DNA from: Hyphobacterium sp. CCMP332
Lineage (GTDB): Bacteria; Pseudomonadota; Alphaproteobacteria; Caulobacterales; Maricaulaceae
Reading direction: 5' to 3'
Assembly: GCF_014323565.1 (NCBI RefSeq)
Contig: NZ_CP058669.1
Coordinates: forward strand, 1,453,501 to 1,517,500
Length of the DNA: 64,000 bases
Part shown: one piece after another, positions 16,309 through 25,626 of the stretch
Layout: the number at the start of each line of letters is the position of its first letter
Numbering within the stretch: position 1 is the first letter of the stretch
Made by a program: the position numbers and the translations under genes
The notes under the pieces: generated by a model
Database searches by the model: none
Told to the model about the DNA's origin: nothing
What the model saw: only the letters and a program-made list of their open reading frames with translations

Positions 16309-18573
16309 ATGAAAAATTTTCACGCCCGCGCTCTGACCGGTGTGGCGGCCATTGCACTGCTATCCGCTTGTAGCGAGCCCGCAGATACCCGCACCACCCA
16401 GACCGAAGCCACTGGCGAAATCAGCACAGAGACCTCGAATATGAATTTGATTGCCCGCGCACAGTCGATCACGCCGCCTTCAGCGGCTCAACGCCCTGTC
16501 ACGATTGAGCAATTGGGCCGGACACGTACCGACGAATATGCCTGGCTGCGTGACGATAACTGGCAGGAAGTGATGCGCGACCCGTCCGTGCTGAACCCGG
16601 AAATCCGCGCCCATCTGGAAGCCGAAAACGCCTATTACGAAGAGGTGATGGCCCCAACAGCCGAATTACAGGAAACCATCTTCCAGGAAATTCGCGGGCG
16701 CATTCTCGAAGACGATTCGTCCGTGCCCGACCGGGATGGCGATTTCGAATACTATTCCCGCTTCCGTCAGGGCGGCCAGTATCCCATCTATGCCCGGCGC
16801 CCGATTGATCCCGCCACCGGCGAGGCCGGCGAAGAGCAGATCCTTCTCGATGGCGATGCCGCCGCCGAAGGTATTGATTATCTCGATTTCGGAAATGTCG
16901 ATCACAGCCCGGACCATCGCTGGCTGGCCTATGGCGTCGATATCCGCGGGTCGGAATATTATGAAATCCGCATTCGTGACCTTGAAACCGGCGAGGATGT
17001 CGCCACCCTGACCGACGAGAGCACAGGCAATTTCACCTGGGCGAATGACTCCGAGACGCTGTTCTGGGTCTGGCGCGACGCCAATGGCCGCTCCAAGCAG
17101 GTCTGGCGTCAGGGCCGCGGCGAAGCTGAGGGCGTGATGATCTTTGACGAGGCTGATGACGGCTTCTTCGTCAATGTCGGCCGGACCGAAGGCGACAGCT
17201 ATATCGCGATTGCGACCTCGGGGCACACGACCAGTGAAGTCCATCTGATTGATGCCAACAGTCCAGCCTCTGACGCGATGCTAGTGTCGGCGCGGGAAAC
17301 CGATGTCGAATACTCGCTGACCGAGACCGGCGACGGCTTCTTCATTCTCACCAATCTCGATGGCGCAGTGGATTTCCAGATCATGCGGGCGCCTCTGGAT
17401 GCGCCGCAGCGGGAAAACTGGCAGACGGTGGTCGAACACCGTCCCGGTACGCTGATCACAGGTTTGATGGGCTTCCGCGACTGGATGGTTCGGGTCGAGC
17501 GGGAAAACGCCCTGCCCCGGATTGTCATACGCAACCTGTCCAGCGGCGAGGAACACAATATCGACTTTGCCGAAGAAGCCTATTCGCTGGGCGTCGATGC
17601 CGGGTATGAATTCGCGACCGACGAGATGCGGTTCAGCTATGAAAGCCCGTCCACGCCGGAAGAAACCTACGATTACAACATGGCCACGCGCGAACGTGTC
17701 CTGCGCAAGCGCCAGGAAATCCCGTCCGGCCATGACCCGGAAGATTATGTTGTTCGCCGCATCATGGCACCAGCCCATGACGGCGAAATGATCCCGGTGA
17801 CCGTCCTCTATCACCGCGATACACCCATCGACGGGTCCGCGCCGCTCATGCTCTATGGCTATGGCAGCTATGGTATCACCATTCCTGCCGCCTTCCGTGT
17901 TACGCCGCTATCGCTCGTTGATCGGGGCATGGTCTATGCCATCGCCCACATTCGTGGCGGTCAGGCGCGGGGGTATGAATGGTATCTGGATGGCAAGCTT
18001 GGCCTGAAGATGAATACCTTCCGCGACTTTGTTTCGGCCGGTGAAGCGCTCGCCGCCGAAGGCTTCACCTCCCGCGGCAATATCGTCGCTTATGGCGGGT
18101 CTGCCGGTGGTTTGCTCGTGGGCGCGGCGATCAATATGCAGCCGGACCTGTTTGTCGGCGCGATCGCGGCGGTGCCGTTTGTGGATGTGATCAACACCAT
18201 GTCCGACCCCACATTGCCGCTGACGCCGCCGGAATGGCCGGAATGGGGCAATCCGATCGAGGATGAAGAAGCCTATGACACGATCGCGGAATACAGCCCG
18301 TATGACAATGTCGCGGCCATTGATTATCCGCACGTTCTTGCCACGGCAGGTCTGACCGATCCGCGCGTCACCTATTGGGAACCGGCCAAGTGGGCGGCAC
18401 GTCTGCGGGCCACGCGGTCCGATGACGGCCTCACCCTGATGCGCACCAATATGGGGGCCGGACATGGCGGCGCGTCAGGCCGCTTTGACAGCCTTCGCGA
18501 GACCGCCGAAAACTGGGCCTTTGCCCTCATGACGGTTGGCCTCGCCGATACGGAGGCCGACCCGAGCGAATAG
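16309..18573 (+). CDS. S9A peptidase (oligopeptidase B-like) lipoprotein
   Basis: A 754-residue prolyl-oligopeptidase family serine peptidase. Residues 1-21 form a lipoprotein signal (LLSAC, Cys21). The N-terminal beta-propeller starts with the DEYAWLRDDNW motif; the C-terminal alpha/beta-hydrolase domain has Ser598 in GGSAGG, Asp684 in TDPRV and His719 in GAGHGG. It should cleave short peptides after basic residues, anchored in the envelope instead of the cytoplasm where OpdB usually sits. The start has GGAG 11 bases upstream; an in-frame upstream start would bury the signal. Confidence 0.92.
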   Translation: MKNFHARALTGVAAIALLSACSEPADTRTTQTEATGEISTETSNMNLIARAQSITPPSAAQRPVTIEQLGRTRTDEYAWLRDDNWQEVMRDPSVLNPEIRAHLEAENAYYEEVMAPTAELQETIFQEIRGRILEDDSSVPDRDGDFEYYSRFRQGGQYPIYARRPIDPATGEAGEEQILLDGDAAAEGIDYLDFGNVDHSPDHRWLAYGVDIRGSEYYEIRIRDLETGEDVATLTDESTGNFTWANDSETLFWVWRDANGRSKQVWRQGRGEAEGVMIFDEADDGFFVNVGRTEGDSYIAIATSGHTTSEVHLIDANSPASDAMLVSARETDVEYSLTETGDGFFILTNLDGAVDFQIMRAPLDAPQRENWQTVVEHRPGTLITGLMGFRDWMVRVERENALPRIVIRNLSSGEEHNIDFAEEAYSLGVDAGYEFATDEMRFSYESPSTPEETYDYNMATRERVLRKRQEIPSGHDPEDYVVRRIMAPAHDGEMIPVTVLYHRDTPIDGSAPLMLYGYGSYGITIPAAFRVTPLSLVDRGMVYAIAHIRGGQARGYEWYLDGKLGLKMNTFRDFVSAGEALAAEGFTSRGNIVAYGGSAGGLLVGAAINMQPDLFVGAIAAVPFVDVINTMSDPTLPLTPPEWPEWGNPIEDEEAYDTIAEYSPYDNVAAIDYPHVLATAGLTDPRVTYWEPAKWAARLRATRSDDGLTLMRTNMGAGHGGASGRFDSLRETAENWAFALMTVGLADTEADPSE

Positions 18574-18583
18574 GCGTGAAAAT

Positions 18584-18610
18584 TGGACCGGGCGGGTCTC
18601 GCCCGGTCCA
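18584..18610. terminator. Bidirectional intrinsic terminator
   Basis: Perfect 11-bp stem, TGGACCGGGCG (18584-18594) with its complement (18600-18610), 5-nt loop. It sits between the convergent peptidase and TonB genes and is followed by CACTTTCT on the plus strand and ATTTTCA on the minus strand. Confidence 0.75.
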
Positions 18611-18623
18611 CACTTTCTGACGG

Positions 18624-19235
18624 CTAGTCGCCGAGATTGAACTCCAGACGGGTCTGAACGCCTCGATACATTTCCGGCACGCCATTGCGGACGCGCGGGT
18701 TGTAACGCCAGCGCTCCACCGCCCGGACCGACTCCCGGGCAAAGCCGGATGAGTCACATTCCAGCACCTGGATATTCACAGGCGATCCCTGGGTCGTGAC
18801 ATCGAACTGCAACAGGCAATCCCCTTCAACGCCGCGATCGGCTTCGCGCACGGGATAGGCCGGCGGGATCCGCACGAGTGGCTGCACATCCCTGTCGGAA
18901 ATGTTGAAGTTGGTTGAACCGGGGTCAATCCCGTCGACCTCGAGGCTAGGCATCGTGCCCGCGATCACGATGAAGTCTTCCGTCGGCAATTGCGAGGTCT
19001 GTATGTCGACCGCGGGTGGCGGTGGCGGCGGGTCCACCGGCAAGACTGGCGCCAGATCAGGTCGAGGCGTTGCATCAATCACCTCGACCGTCGGAAACAG
19101 GTCAAACTGCAAGTCCGGCGTCTCCGGCCTGAGTTCGCCCTCCACCGAGATCAGATAGGACATGAAAAAAGCCAGTGATACCGTCACAAGTCCGGCAAAT
19201 GGCAGACTGATGGATGTTCTCAAGATACGCTGCAT
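18624..19235 (-). CDS. tonB: TonB family protein (second, detached copy)
   Basis: A 203-residue TonB. One N-terminal span (about 8-28) is followed by a Pro-rich stretch (PPPPPP near 70) and a C-terminal TonB domain with NISDRDVQPLVRIPPAYP, GDCLLQFDV and AVERWRYNPRVRNG. It closely resembles the TonB at 20925-21545, including the NISDR-x-x-QPLVRIPP and RAVERWRY stretches, so it arose by duplication. The ATG at 19235 has GGAGCG upstream. A terminator at 19326-19358 separates it from the main operon, so it is transcribed by read-through or from its own promoter in the short gap. Confidence 0.9.
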   Translation of the reverse strand: MQRILRTSISLPFAGLVTVSLAFFMSYLISVEGELRPETPDLQFDLFPTVEVIDATPRPDLAPVLPVDPPPPPPAVDIQTSQLPTEDFIVIAGTMPSLEVDGIDPGSTNFNISDRDVQPLVRIPPAYPVREADRGVEGDCLLQFDVTTQGSPVNIQVLECDSSGFARESVRAVERWRYNPRVRNGVPEMYRGVQTRLEFNLGD

Positions 19236-19325
19236 ATGGCGCTCCCCTTCCAGGCGCCCCCCTCTCCCAACATGACAATCCTGTAAGATTGCGGCGAGTT
19301 TGCGCCCGCAAGACGGCCATTTCGG

Positions 19326-19358
19326 CAAAGAAAAACCCCGGTCCGAAGACCGGGGTTT
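19326..19358 (-). terminator. Intrinsic terminator of the TonB operon, UUCG loop
   Basis: On the minus strand an 11-bp perfect stem AAACCCCGGTC with its complement (19333-19358) encloses a TTCG tetraloop and runs into TTTTTCTTT. It follows the TPR gene stop by about 25 bp. Confidence 0.88.
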
Positions 19359-19382
19359 ATTGTTCGCGGCGACAGCAACCGG

Positions 19383-20870
19383 TTAGCCGGCGTCTGTCTC
19401 GCTTTCGGTTTCTGCCGCGGCCTGCTCAAAGCCCGGCCCACCGATTTGCTCGCCATAAGTGTTGAAGAACGGTACGCAGCGCTCCGGCACCGTCACCATG
19501 ACGCGTCCTTCTTCGTCAAAGTCAGCCTCCGTGCCCACAATCGTCATGTTGGCAATTTCGGCATCAATCGTGATCCGGCATTCCTCGACTTCAACGCGTC
19601 GACGGAGAATTTCACGTTCCCGCTCAGCGTTGATTTCATTGGTAATGAAGGTCACCCAGCCGCTACACGTCCGGCGGCTGTCGGAATACTGCGTGCATCC
19701 ACGGAAGGCCTGCAAAGCGCTCTGACGATTGCCCTGCTCATAGCGAACGGTCCCGAGCAGCGCCTGAGCATCGCCGGTACGGTTCAAGCCACCGCGCGCC
19801 AGCGCCGTTTCAAAAGCGGATTCGGCCTCGGCCAGGCGGTTTTCCTGATAATAGGCTTCCGCCAGCCGCAGATAGTCCTCGCCACCGCCTTGCTGGGCGA
19901 CGGCTTCGAGCACCGGAATGGCACGGTCATATTCGCGGGCCTGACGCCACATATTGGCGAGGATTTCGAGATTATCGCTACTCCGAGAAACCCGGCCGGC
20001 ATTCATTTCCCGTTCCAGGATCACGGCACCGCGATAGGGATATTCGAAATAGCTGTAATACTGGGCGAGGCGAACCAGCTCACGTTCGTCTGTCAGCATC
20101 CCGTTGAGATACATCAGCTTGTTGGCTTCAAACGCGCCGGACTCATTGTTGGTCTGCGCCATCAGCGCCACCAGCGACGTCCAGATATTGCGCTCACCCG
20201 GCCAGCGTTCGACCATTTGCGTAATCAGACGCAATTGATCCTGGGTCCGTTCCAGCTGCTGGAAATAGAGCAGCAACATATCGAAATTCCGCCGCTCGCG
20301 CGGGCTGGCATTGTCGAATTGCATCTGGGCGTAACGCAGACCTTCAGAGAACCGGTCCGCCTGTGCATAGGCCTGCGCCAGCAGCATGGTCAGGCTGGGC
20401 GTCAGGTTCGCGCCTTCGGCAATCGCCCGCTCAAGCTGGCTGATACCTTCGGAATAGCGTTCCGTCACGATGTAGAGCTGTCCGATATTGGTCCGCAAGG
20501 ACGTCGATTCGTCCTGGGTCGCGGCACCTGTGCCAATCGCGGCTTCAAAATCACGGATCGCAAGATCAAGCCGGTCCTGATTGTAATAGGCCACGCCCCG
20601 CATCCGGTAGATGACGAACTGCTCGTATGAGTTCGCGCCCTGACCCAGAAGCGGCGTCAGCGTGTTGATAACACAGGTCAGATTATCGGCATCCAGACAT
20701 TCCTGGGCCGCCAGAATGGGTTCACCGATTTGCGGTGACATCGTGCGGTCTTCTGCACTGCCTTGTTGTTCGTCCTGATTCCGGTTTCGGCGCTGAGCAT
20801 CAGCGCTGGGCGCCGCCATCACGAACGTGAAGGCAGCCGCCACGGCAATTAAGGAAATCCGATTAATCAT
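19383..20870 (-). CDS. Exported TPR protein of the TonB operon
   Basis: A 495-residue periplasmic protein with a signal peptide (about residues 1-26, ADA-Q) and multiple degenerate tetratricopeptide repeats from about 50 to 400. The C-terminal 80 residues hold several cysteines (FRGCTQYSDSRRTCSGW and later ECR, RCV). In other proteobacterial operons of this layout the TPR protein is the last gene and is thought to assist TonB-dependent uptake. The ATG at 20870 (GAGGAAG upstream) is preferred to the GTG at 20873. Confidence 0.85.
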   Translation of the reverse strand: MINRISLIAVAAAFTFVMAAPSADAQRRNRNQDEQQGSAEDRTMSPQIGEPILAAQECLDADNLTCVINTLTPLLGQGANSYEQFVIYRMRGVAYYNQDRLDLAIRDFEAAIGTGAATQDESTSLRTNIGQLYIVTERYSEGISQLERAIAEGANLTPSLTMLLAQAYAQADRFSEGLRYAQMQFDNASPRERRNFDMLLLYFQQLERTQDQLRLITQMVERWPGERNIWTSLVALMAQTNNESGAFEANKLMYLNGMLTDERELVRLAQYYSYFEYPYRGAVILEREMNAGRVSRSSDNLEILANMWRQAREYDRAIPVLEAVAQQGGGEDYLRLAEAYYQENRLAEAESAFETALARGGLNRTGDAQALLGTVRYEQGNRQSALQAFRGCTQYSDSRRTCSGWVTFITNEINAEREREILRRRVEVEECRITIDAEIANMTIVGTEADFDEEGRVMVTVPERCVPFFNTYGEQIGGPGFEQAAAETESETDAG

Positions 20871-20924
20871 CACGCTTCCTCTGCGTTCCTTTGGTGGTGA
20901 CCGAAAAACGCCCGGTCACCCGAT

Positions 20925-21545
20925 TTATTCGTCCAACTGATAATCAAGTTGGGTCTGGACACCGGTCCGCGTCTGGGCCACGCCATTGACGATCCGGGGG
21001 CTGTAACGCCACCGCTCGACCGCGCGGATGGATGAGCGTTCGAACATGCTGCTCGAACAGTCCAGAGCCACGATATCAATCGGCGTTCCATCCGGAGACA
21101 CGTTGAACTGCATCAGGCAGTAGCCCTCGATTCCGCGCTCGGCCGCACGTGGCGGGTATTGCGGCGGAATACGAACCAGCGGCTGTGCGTTCCGGTCGGA
21201 AATATTGAAGCTGACATTGCCGGAATTGAGATCCGGCGCATCAAACTCCGGAATGCTGCCCACGATGGTCGACAGGCTTTCCGACGGCAGATCGGACGCC
21301 TGACGTTCCACCTGTGGCGGCGGGGGCGGCGGGTCAACCTGCTGAACGTCATCAATCGACGTATCGCGTGCCCGCGCATTCACTTCCTCAACGGTCGGAT
21401 TAATATCGAAACGATAATCATCGCGAACGTCTGCCTGCTCCTGCGGAGGCACAAAGATCAGCATGCGCATCAGCATGAACAGTGCGAACGTCACCGCAAT
21501 CGCGATCGGGACACCAATGACAAGTCTGACAATACTACCCATCAT
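20925..21545 (-). CDS. tonB: TonB energy transducer
   Basis: A 206-residue TonB with an N-terminal membrane span (about 6-29), a Pro-rich linker (PPPPPP) and the C-terminal domain that contacts TonB boxes of outer-membrane receptors (ISDRNAQPLVRIPPQYP, GYCLMQFNV, AVERWRYSPR). Shorter than E. coli TonB and of the TonB2 type. Lies 6 bp after exbD in the operon, with AGGAG upstream. Confidence 0.93.
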   Translation of the reverse strand: MMGSIVRLVIGVPIAIAVTFALFMLMRMLIFVPPQEQADVRDDYRFDINPTVEEVNARARDTSIDDVQQVDPPPPPPQVERQASDLPSESLSTIVGSIPEFDAPDLNSGNVSFNISDRNAQPLVRIPPQYPPRAAERGIEGYCLMQFNVSPDGTPIDIVALDCSSSMFERSSIRAVERWRYSPRIVNGVAQTRTGVQTQLDYQLDE

Positions 21546-21551
21546 TCGCTC

Positions 21552-21953
21552 CTATTCCACGCCGGAAATGGTGACTTCAACGCCCAGCTGGAGAAGCATC
21601 TCCTGAACGTCGAGCACGGTTCCGATCGGTGCACCTTCATCCCCCTGGATCATCGCTTCTGCGCGAGGATTTTCGGACAAAAGCTGTTCGAGAACGCCTC
21701 GCACCTGAGTGATCTCGTAAACATCGCGATTAATCCAGATCTCGTCCGTCGACGTCACCGCCACAAGAATGGTCGGCCGTTGCCGATCCAGATTATTGAT
21801 CTCGGGGCGAATAACATCCACGCCCGGTTCTTTCACGAATACAGCGGTCACGATGAAGAAAATCAGGAGAATGAAAACGACGTCCAGCATGGGCGTCATG
21901 TTCAGTTCTGCATCTTCCTCGTCTTTCTGTACCCGGCTCCCACGTCGAGCCAT
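21552..21953 (-). CDS. exbD: ExbD family protein (second)
   Basis: A 133-residue ExbD with a cytoplasmic N-terminus, one membrane span (LNMTPMLDVVFILLIFF; the Asp at residue 24 is the conserved proton-pathway residue) and a periplasmic domain. Works with ExbB to harness the proton motive force for TonB. Confidence 0.94.
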   Translation of the reverse strand: MARRGSRVQKDEEDAELNMTPMLDVVFILLIFFIVTAVFVKEPGVDVIRPEINNLDRQRPTILVAVTSTDEIWINRDVYEITQVRGVLEQLLSENPRAEAMIQGDEGAPIGTVLDVQEMLLQLGVEVTISGVE

Positions 21954-21968
21954 GATATTCTCCCCGAA

Positions 21969-22385
21969 CTAGTTGTTATCGTCACCGGTAGGACGCTGGA
22001 TGTTCACCGGAATACGGTTCACCCGCATATCGTCCCAGATCGTCGACACCGTGCCATGAAGCGCTTCATCATTCGGCTCGATCAGAACCGCACTTTGCGG
22101 CGCTTCGGCCCGGATCCGCTGAACCGCGGCCAGAACCCGGTCTTCACTGGTGGCGCGCTGATTCACAAAGACGCGGTTTTCGGCGTCAATCTGCACCAGG
22201 ATCACCGGATTGGGTTCCGTTGGCTCTGCCTCATCATTCGGCGGCGGCGGGGTCATATCGAACCCCTCTTCCTGAAGGAAGGTCGCCGTCACGATGAAGA
22301 AGATCAGCAGGATGAACACGATGTCGAGCATCGGCGTCATGTTCACTTCGGCCTGATCATTTCCCTTTTTGGAACGTCTGCGCAT
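21969..22385 (-). CDS. exbD: ExbD family protein (first)
   Basis: A 138-residue ExbD with the span VNMTPMLDIVFILLIFF containing the conserved Asp, followed by a Pro-rich linker (MTPPPPNDEAEP) and a periplasmic domain. It is a tandem paralogue of the next ExbD; such pairs are usual in TtpC-containing TonB operons. Confidence 0.94.
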   Translation of the reverse strand: MRRRSKKGNDQAEVNMTPMLDIVFILLIFFIVTATFLQEEGFDMTPPPPNDEAEPTEPNPVILVQIDAENRVFVNQRATSEDRVLAAVQRIRAEAPQSAVLIEPNDEALHGTVSTIWDDMRVNRIPVNIQRPTGDDNN

Positions 22386-22389
22386 GTCG

Positions 22390-22911
22390 CTACTCCAGTT
22401 CCAGCTTGTCGGCGAGCACGTTGGTGCGGTGCTTGGCGAGGCGCTCGATCTGATTAGAGAAAATCAGACCGGACAGCGCGGCCACCATGCCGGCCATGGT
22501 CGGGATTGTCGCGCGGGACACACCCGCAGACATTGCCCGTGCATCCGACGATCCGGCCACGGCCATCACGTCAAACACCTGAACCATACCCGTCACCGTA
22601 CCCAGGAGACCAAAGAGCGGAGCCACCGCGACGAGCGCTTTGACGAGCTCGACATTGTGTTCTGCCTTCTGGCGTGCCTCAGAGATCAGCTGATCGCGGA
22701 TGGCGTGAGCTGTCCACGAAGTGTGGTCGGACCGTGCAGACCATTCCTGGATCGCCCGCTTCGCATCGCCCGCCTGGGCGAAGAAGAAGTAGGCCAGGCG
22801 TTCCAGAATAAAGGCCCACATGATGAACGTGACCGCCATGATGGCGACGAGCACAGGCCCGCCGCGATCAAGGAATTCGTTCAGTCCGCCAAGGGCTGTT
22901 TGGAAATCCAT
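22390..22911 (-). CDS. exbB: ExbB/TolQ family proton channel
   Basis: A 173-residue MotA/TolQ/ExbB protein with three spans (about 18-36, 90-112, 130-152). The APLFGLLGTVTGMVQVF and ATIPTMAGMVAALSGLI stretches are family signatures. It would form the pentameric channel around ExbD. Operonic with the neighbours by short gaps. Confidence 0.94.
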   Translation of the reverse strand: MDFQTALGGLNEFLDRGGPVLVAIMAVTFIMWAFILERLAYFFFAQAGDAKRAIQEWSARSDHTSWTAHAIRDQLISEARQKAEHNVELVKALVAVAPLFGLLGTVTGMVQVFDVMAVAGSSDARAMSAGVSRATIPTMAGMVAALSGLIFSNQIERLAKHRTNVLADKLELE

Positions 22912-22925
22912 TTTTCGGACCTCCC

Positions 22926-24326
22926 CTAAGCTGAACGGCCAGCACGCTCTTCCGCGTGACGCGCGACAATGCCTGCTGCCTGCTCTTCCAGCGTTTGCTG
23001 TACGCCGCGAGAGAAGCTCGCTGCGAAGCTATGAAGGAACAACAGAGGTATGGCAGAAACAAGGCCGAGCACCGTGGTGACAAGGGCTTCCGAGATACCG
23101 CCGGCCATGATCTTGGGGTCGCCGGTACCGAAAAGCGTGATCTGGGTGAAGGTCTTGATCATGCCGGTCACCGTACCGAGGAGACCCAGCAGCGGAGCAA
23201 TACCGGCAGCCAGTTTGAGGAAGTTGAGACCGAATTCGAGCTTCGGCACCTCTTTGAGGATGGCCTCGTCGAGCTTCATCTCGATGACTTCTTCCGAGTG
23301 ATCCTTGACCGTTTCATAGGCCAGCATCACGCGGCCGAGCGAATTGCCCTTGCCTGGCGTCGAACGACGCTTCTGACCGGCAACCGCCATCGACTCGAGT
23401 ACGAGCATCAGGAGGCGGAACAGACCAAAGGCCACAGACACGAACAGAAGGCCGAGAATGATACGGCCAACCATGCCGCCCTGATTGATCCGCTCGCCGA
23501 GATCAGGAATATCCCGGTAAACGAGAAGCAGCGTGCCACGCGACGGGTCAATCGGACCCGAAACGATTTCGCCGCGCTCGGCATTGTAGAGGCCCATCGC
23601 CGCACTCAGGATGTTGGCCGGCGGTTGGGAGCCCAGAGCCGAAAGACCATAAGCCGTCGTATTCGCAGCATTTTCAGGACGCGCCCACTGGGTCACGCTC
23701 ACTGATCCGCCACATGTAGCAAAGGAGATGAAGACACCCACGCGGGTCACAACCGGCCCCGAGCAATCGAGATCTGCCACGTTCGCAGAGAAAGAGGCAA
23801 TCTCGGCCTGATAGACCATTTCTTCGATGCTCGAACGCCAGATCGTGTCCAGCTCCGTGCGGGTCGGCAGCACGCGGCTTTGCGACAATTCCAGCAGCGG
23901 AGCCGCACGGCCCGAATGCTGGGAGCTTGTCAGCGAACCTTCGATCAGCGAGCCGACTTCGCCAGCGGTCTGTCGGGCCACACCGAACAACTCACCAAAC
24001 TCACCCTGGGCGAGGCGTAGCTCTTCAGCGAGCACATCGACCTGTTGCGAGTTGGTTTCAAACTGGGCTTCAAGGCGATCTGCCTGGGCTTCAAGGGCCG
24101 CCAATTCCTGGCGGGCACCGGCGAGCAGCGATGTTTGCTGGTTCCGCGCAGCGCGGAATTCAGACAGACGCTGCTGGTTTTCAGCAGAGGCCTCACGCAC
24201 GTCCGAACGAACGCGGTCAAGCAATTGACTGATGCTGGATACAGGCTGCTGCTGGGCAACAGCACCACCGGCAAGAGCGGCACCGAATGCGACCGCTGCG
24301 GCAAGTGTTTTGAGATTGAATTTCAT
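22926..24326 (-). CDS. TtpC-like large ExbB protein
   Basis: A 466-residue protein with a signal peptide (to about residue 24), a long periplasmic coiled-coil (about 30-120), a cysteine-containing globular part, then a MotA/TolQ/ExbB domain in the last 190 residues (APLLGLLGTVTGMIKTF; ISEALVTTVLGLVSAIP). This is the layout of TtpC, the fourth partner of Vibrio TonB2 systems. The ATG at 24326 has GGAG upstream and is preferred to the GTG at 24329. Confidence 0.9.
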   Translation of the reverse strand: MKFNLKTLAAAVAFGAALAGGAVAQQQPVSSISQLLDRVRSDVREASAENQQRLSEFRAARNQQTSLLAGARQELAALEAQADRLEAQFETNSQQVDVLAEELRLAQGEFGELFGVARQTAGEVGSLIEGSLTSSQHSGRAAPLLELSQSRVLPTRTELDTIWRSSIEEMVYQAEIASFSANVADLDCSGPVVTRVGVFISFATCGGSVSVTQWARPENAANTTAYGLSALGSQPPANILSAAMGLYNAERGEIVSGPIDPSRGTLLLVYRDIPDLGERINQGGMVGRIILGLLFVSVAFGLFRLLMLVLESMAVAGQKRRSTPGKGNSLGRVMLAYETVKDHSEEVIEMKLDEAILKEVPKLEFGLNFLKLAAGIAPLLGLLGTVTGMIKTFTQITLFGTGDPKIMAGGISEALVTTVLGLVSAIPLLFLHSFAASFSRGVQQTLEEQAAGIVARHAEERAGRSA

Positions 24327-24350
24327 CACAAATTCTCCGTCAGGGCCGAA

Positions 24351-25118
24351 TTATTGATCTTCCGAGCCGGGAAGCGGCACGGTGAAGACTTCCGGCGTCG
24401 TCACTTCGCGTGCGATCCGGAAAGCCCGTTGAACGTCATTATTGAAACCGCTTGGCACAGCGACCCAGTCCGAAGCGCCCGGATAGAGCATTTCGAGCGA
24501 ACCTTCAGTGTCGCGGATCAGCGCAACACGACCGATTTGCAGGATTTCCTGTGTCACGTCAGCGCCATCAATCGAGGTCACTTCCTCATAGGTCCGGAGA
24601 CGGCGGCCATAGGAGTTTTCGATCTCGTAACGGTTCAGGATGACGCGGTATTTTTCAGCCGCAGAAATTTCCGGATCGTCGATCAGGTCGTAAAGTTCAT
24701 CGACCTCGGCCATGCGGTCCCCTTGCTGGAACGGCAGATCCAGCTCAACAAACTGGCGGAGATTATCCACCATTTCGCGGAGCATCGGGATCAGGTCGCG
24801 CTGAATATTGCCAACGCTGTCGATTTGCAGGCGAAGCGAGTCCAGCTCGTTTTGCTGTGACTGGATGAAGACTTCCTGCTGCGCGACATAGAGCCGCTGG
24901 CTTTCAATCTGCTGCAGCAGAGCCCGGTATTCCAGCTCGGCATTGGTACGGTCATCGTCGATCGAGTCGATTTGCGACTGCGTCGAAGCTCCGTCCTGTG
25001 TCGATTGAGCGCCTGTGGAAAGCGCCGTTTGCAATTGGGCGTCCGCAATACCGGCCACGCCAACGGAAAATACCGCTGCTGCGACTGAAGTGCGAAGCCA
25101 TTTATTCAAGTTCGCCAT
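24351..25118 (-). CDS. DUF3450 periplasmic coiled-coil protein
   Basis: A 255-residue exported protein: signal peptide (about 1-27), then a coiled-coil of Gln/Glu-rich heptads (about 45-120) and a C-terminal domain. It matches DUF3450, whose genes lead TonB/ExbB/ExbD/TtpC operons in many marine proteobacteria. First gene of this operon. The ATG at 25118 has GAGG close upstream; a GTG at 25130 is the alternative. Confidence 0.88.
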   Translation of the reverse strand: MANLNKWLRTSVAAAVFSVGVAGIADAQLQTALSTGAQSTQDGASTQSQIDSIDDDRTNAELEYRALLQQIESQRLYVAQQEVFIQSQQNELDSLRLQIDSVGNIQRDLIPMLREMVDNLRQFVELDLPFQQGDRMAEVDELYDLIDDPEISAAEKYRVILNRYEIENSYGRRLRTYEEVTSIDGADVTQEILQIGRVALIRDTEGSLEMLYPGASDWVAVPSGFNNDVQRAFRIAREVTTPEVFTVPLPGSEDQ

Positions 25119-25374
25119 GTCTCGCCTCACGTTGAACAGCGCGGCTTTTCTCCGCCACGCCTGACTGACTGTTTATGCTAGTCCGGCGCCGCGCGCCGAA
25201 TAAGCCCCTGCTTGTTCTGAGGCCGGACGGCCGCAAAGCGCCGGCCCGAACCTGCAGATTCGAAATAGAAGTCGGGAAGCACCCCGGTAAAAGAACCCTT
25301 CCCCTCGCTCTGCGGGAGTAGACCTCCCGTCTCGTTCGGCGAATTACGCCTTCTTAATCTCGACGCTAACCAAG
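25119..25374. promoter_or_regulatory. Leader region of the TonB operon
   Basis: This part of the 508-bp gap between the TonB operon and tRNA-Gln has no credible gene. It is GC-rich near the operon. A short GGGAG/CTCCC dyad around 25313-25327 is the only visible structure. It probably holds the 5' untranslated leader. Confidence 0.3.
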
Positions 25375-25442
25375 TGACGCGCGTCAATCAATAGACAGAC
25401 TCCTATTGAATACCGTGACAATGGCAGTTTTATGGTAAAACT
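25375..25442. promoter_or_regulatory. Cluster of three dyads upstream of TonB operon
   Basis: Three inverted repeats lie within 70 bp: a perfect palindrome TGACGCGCGTCA (25375-25386), TCAATAG-N8-CTATTGA (25388-25409) and AGTTTTA-N3-TAAAACT (25426-25442). They are about 260-320 bp upstream of the first gene and are candidate operators. The remaining bases to 25626 show nothing else. Confidence 0.4.
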
Positions 25443-25626
25443 TCCCGCGCAGGGTGAATTTTTGCCAACCGGTTGCCGCAACACACGAAAAACACAATGG
25501 TGATGCGCGTTTCAAGTAACGGCGCGGGCGGTTTCACGAAAACGTGTAGCCCGAACAGCTGCAAAAAGATTTTATTCGCAGTCTTCCGGAGCCTTGAAAG
25601 GCAGGAGAATCAAGTTCGGGAGAATA

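Noticed and set aside
19446-20630. Plus-strand frame opposite the TPR gene
   Set aside because: Shadow frame; the minus strand has a signal peptide, TPR pattern and operon context.
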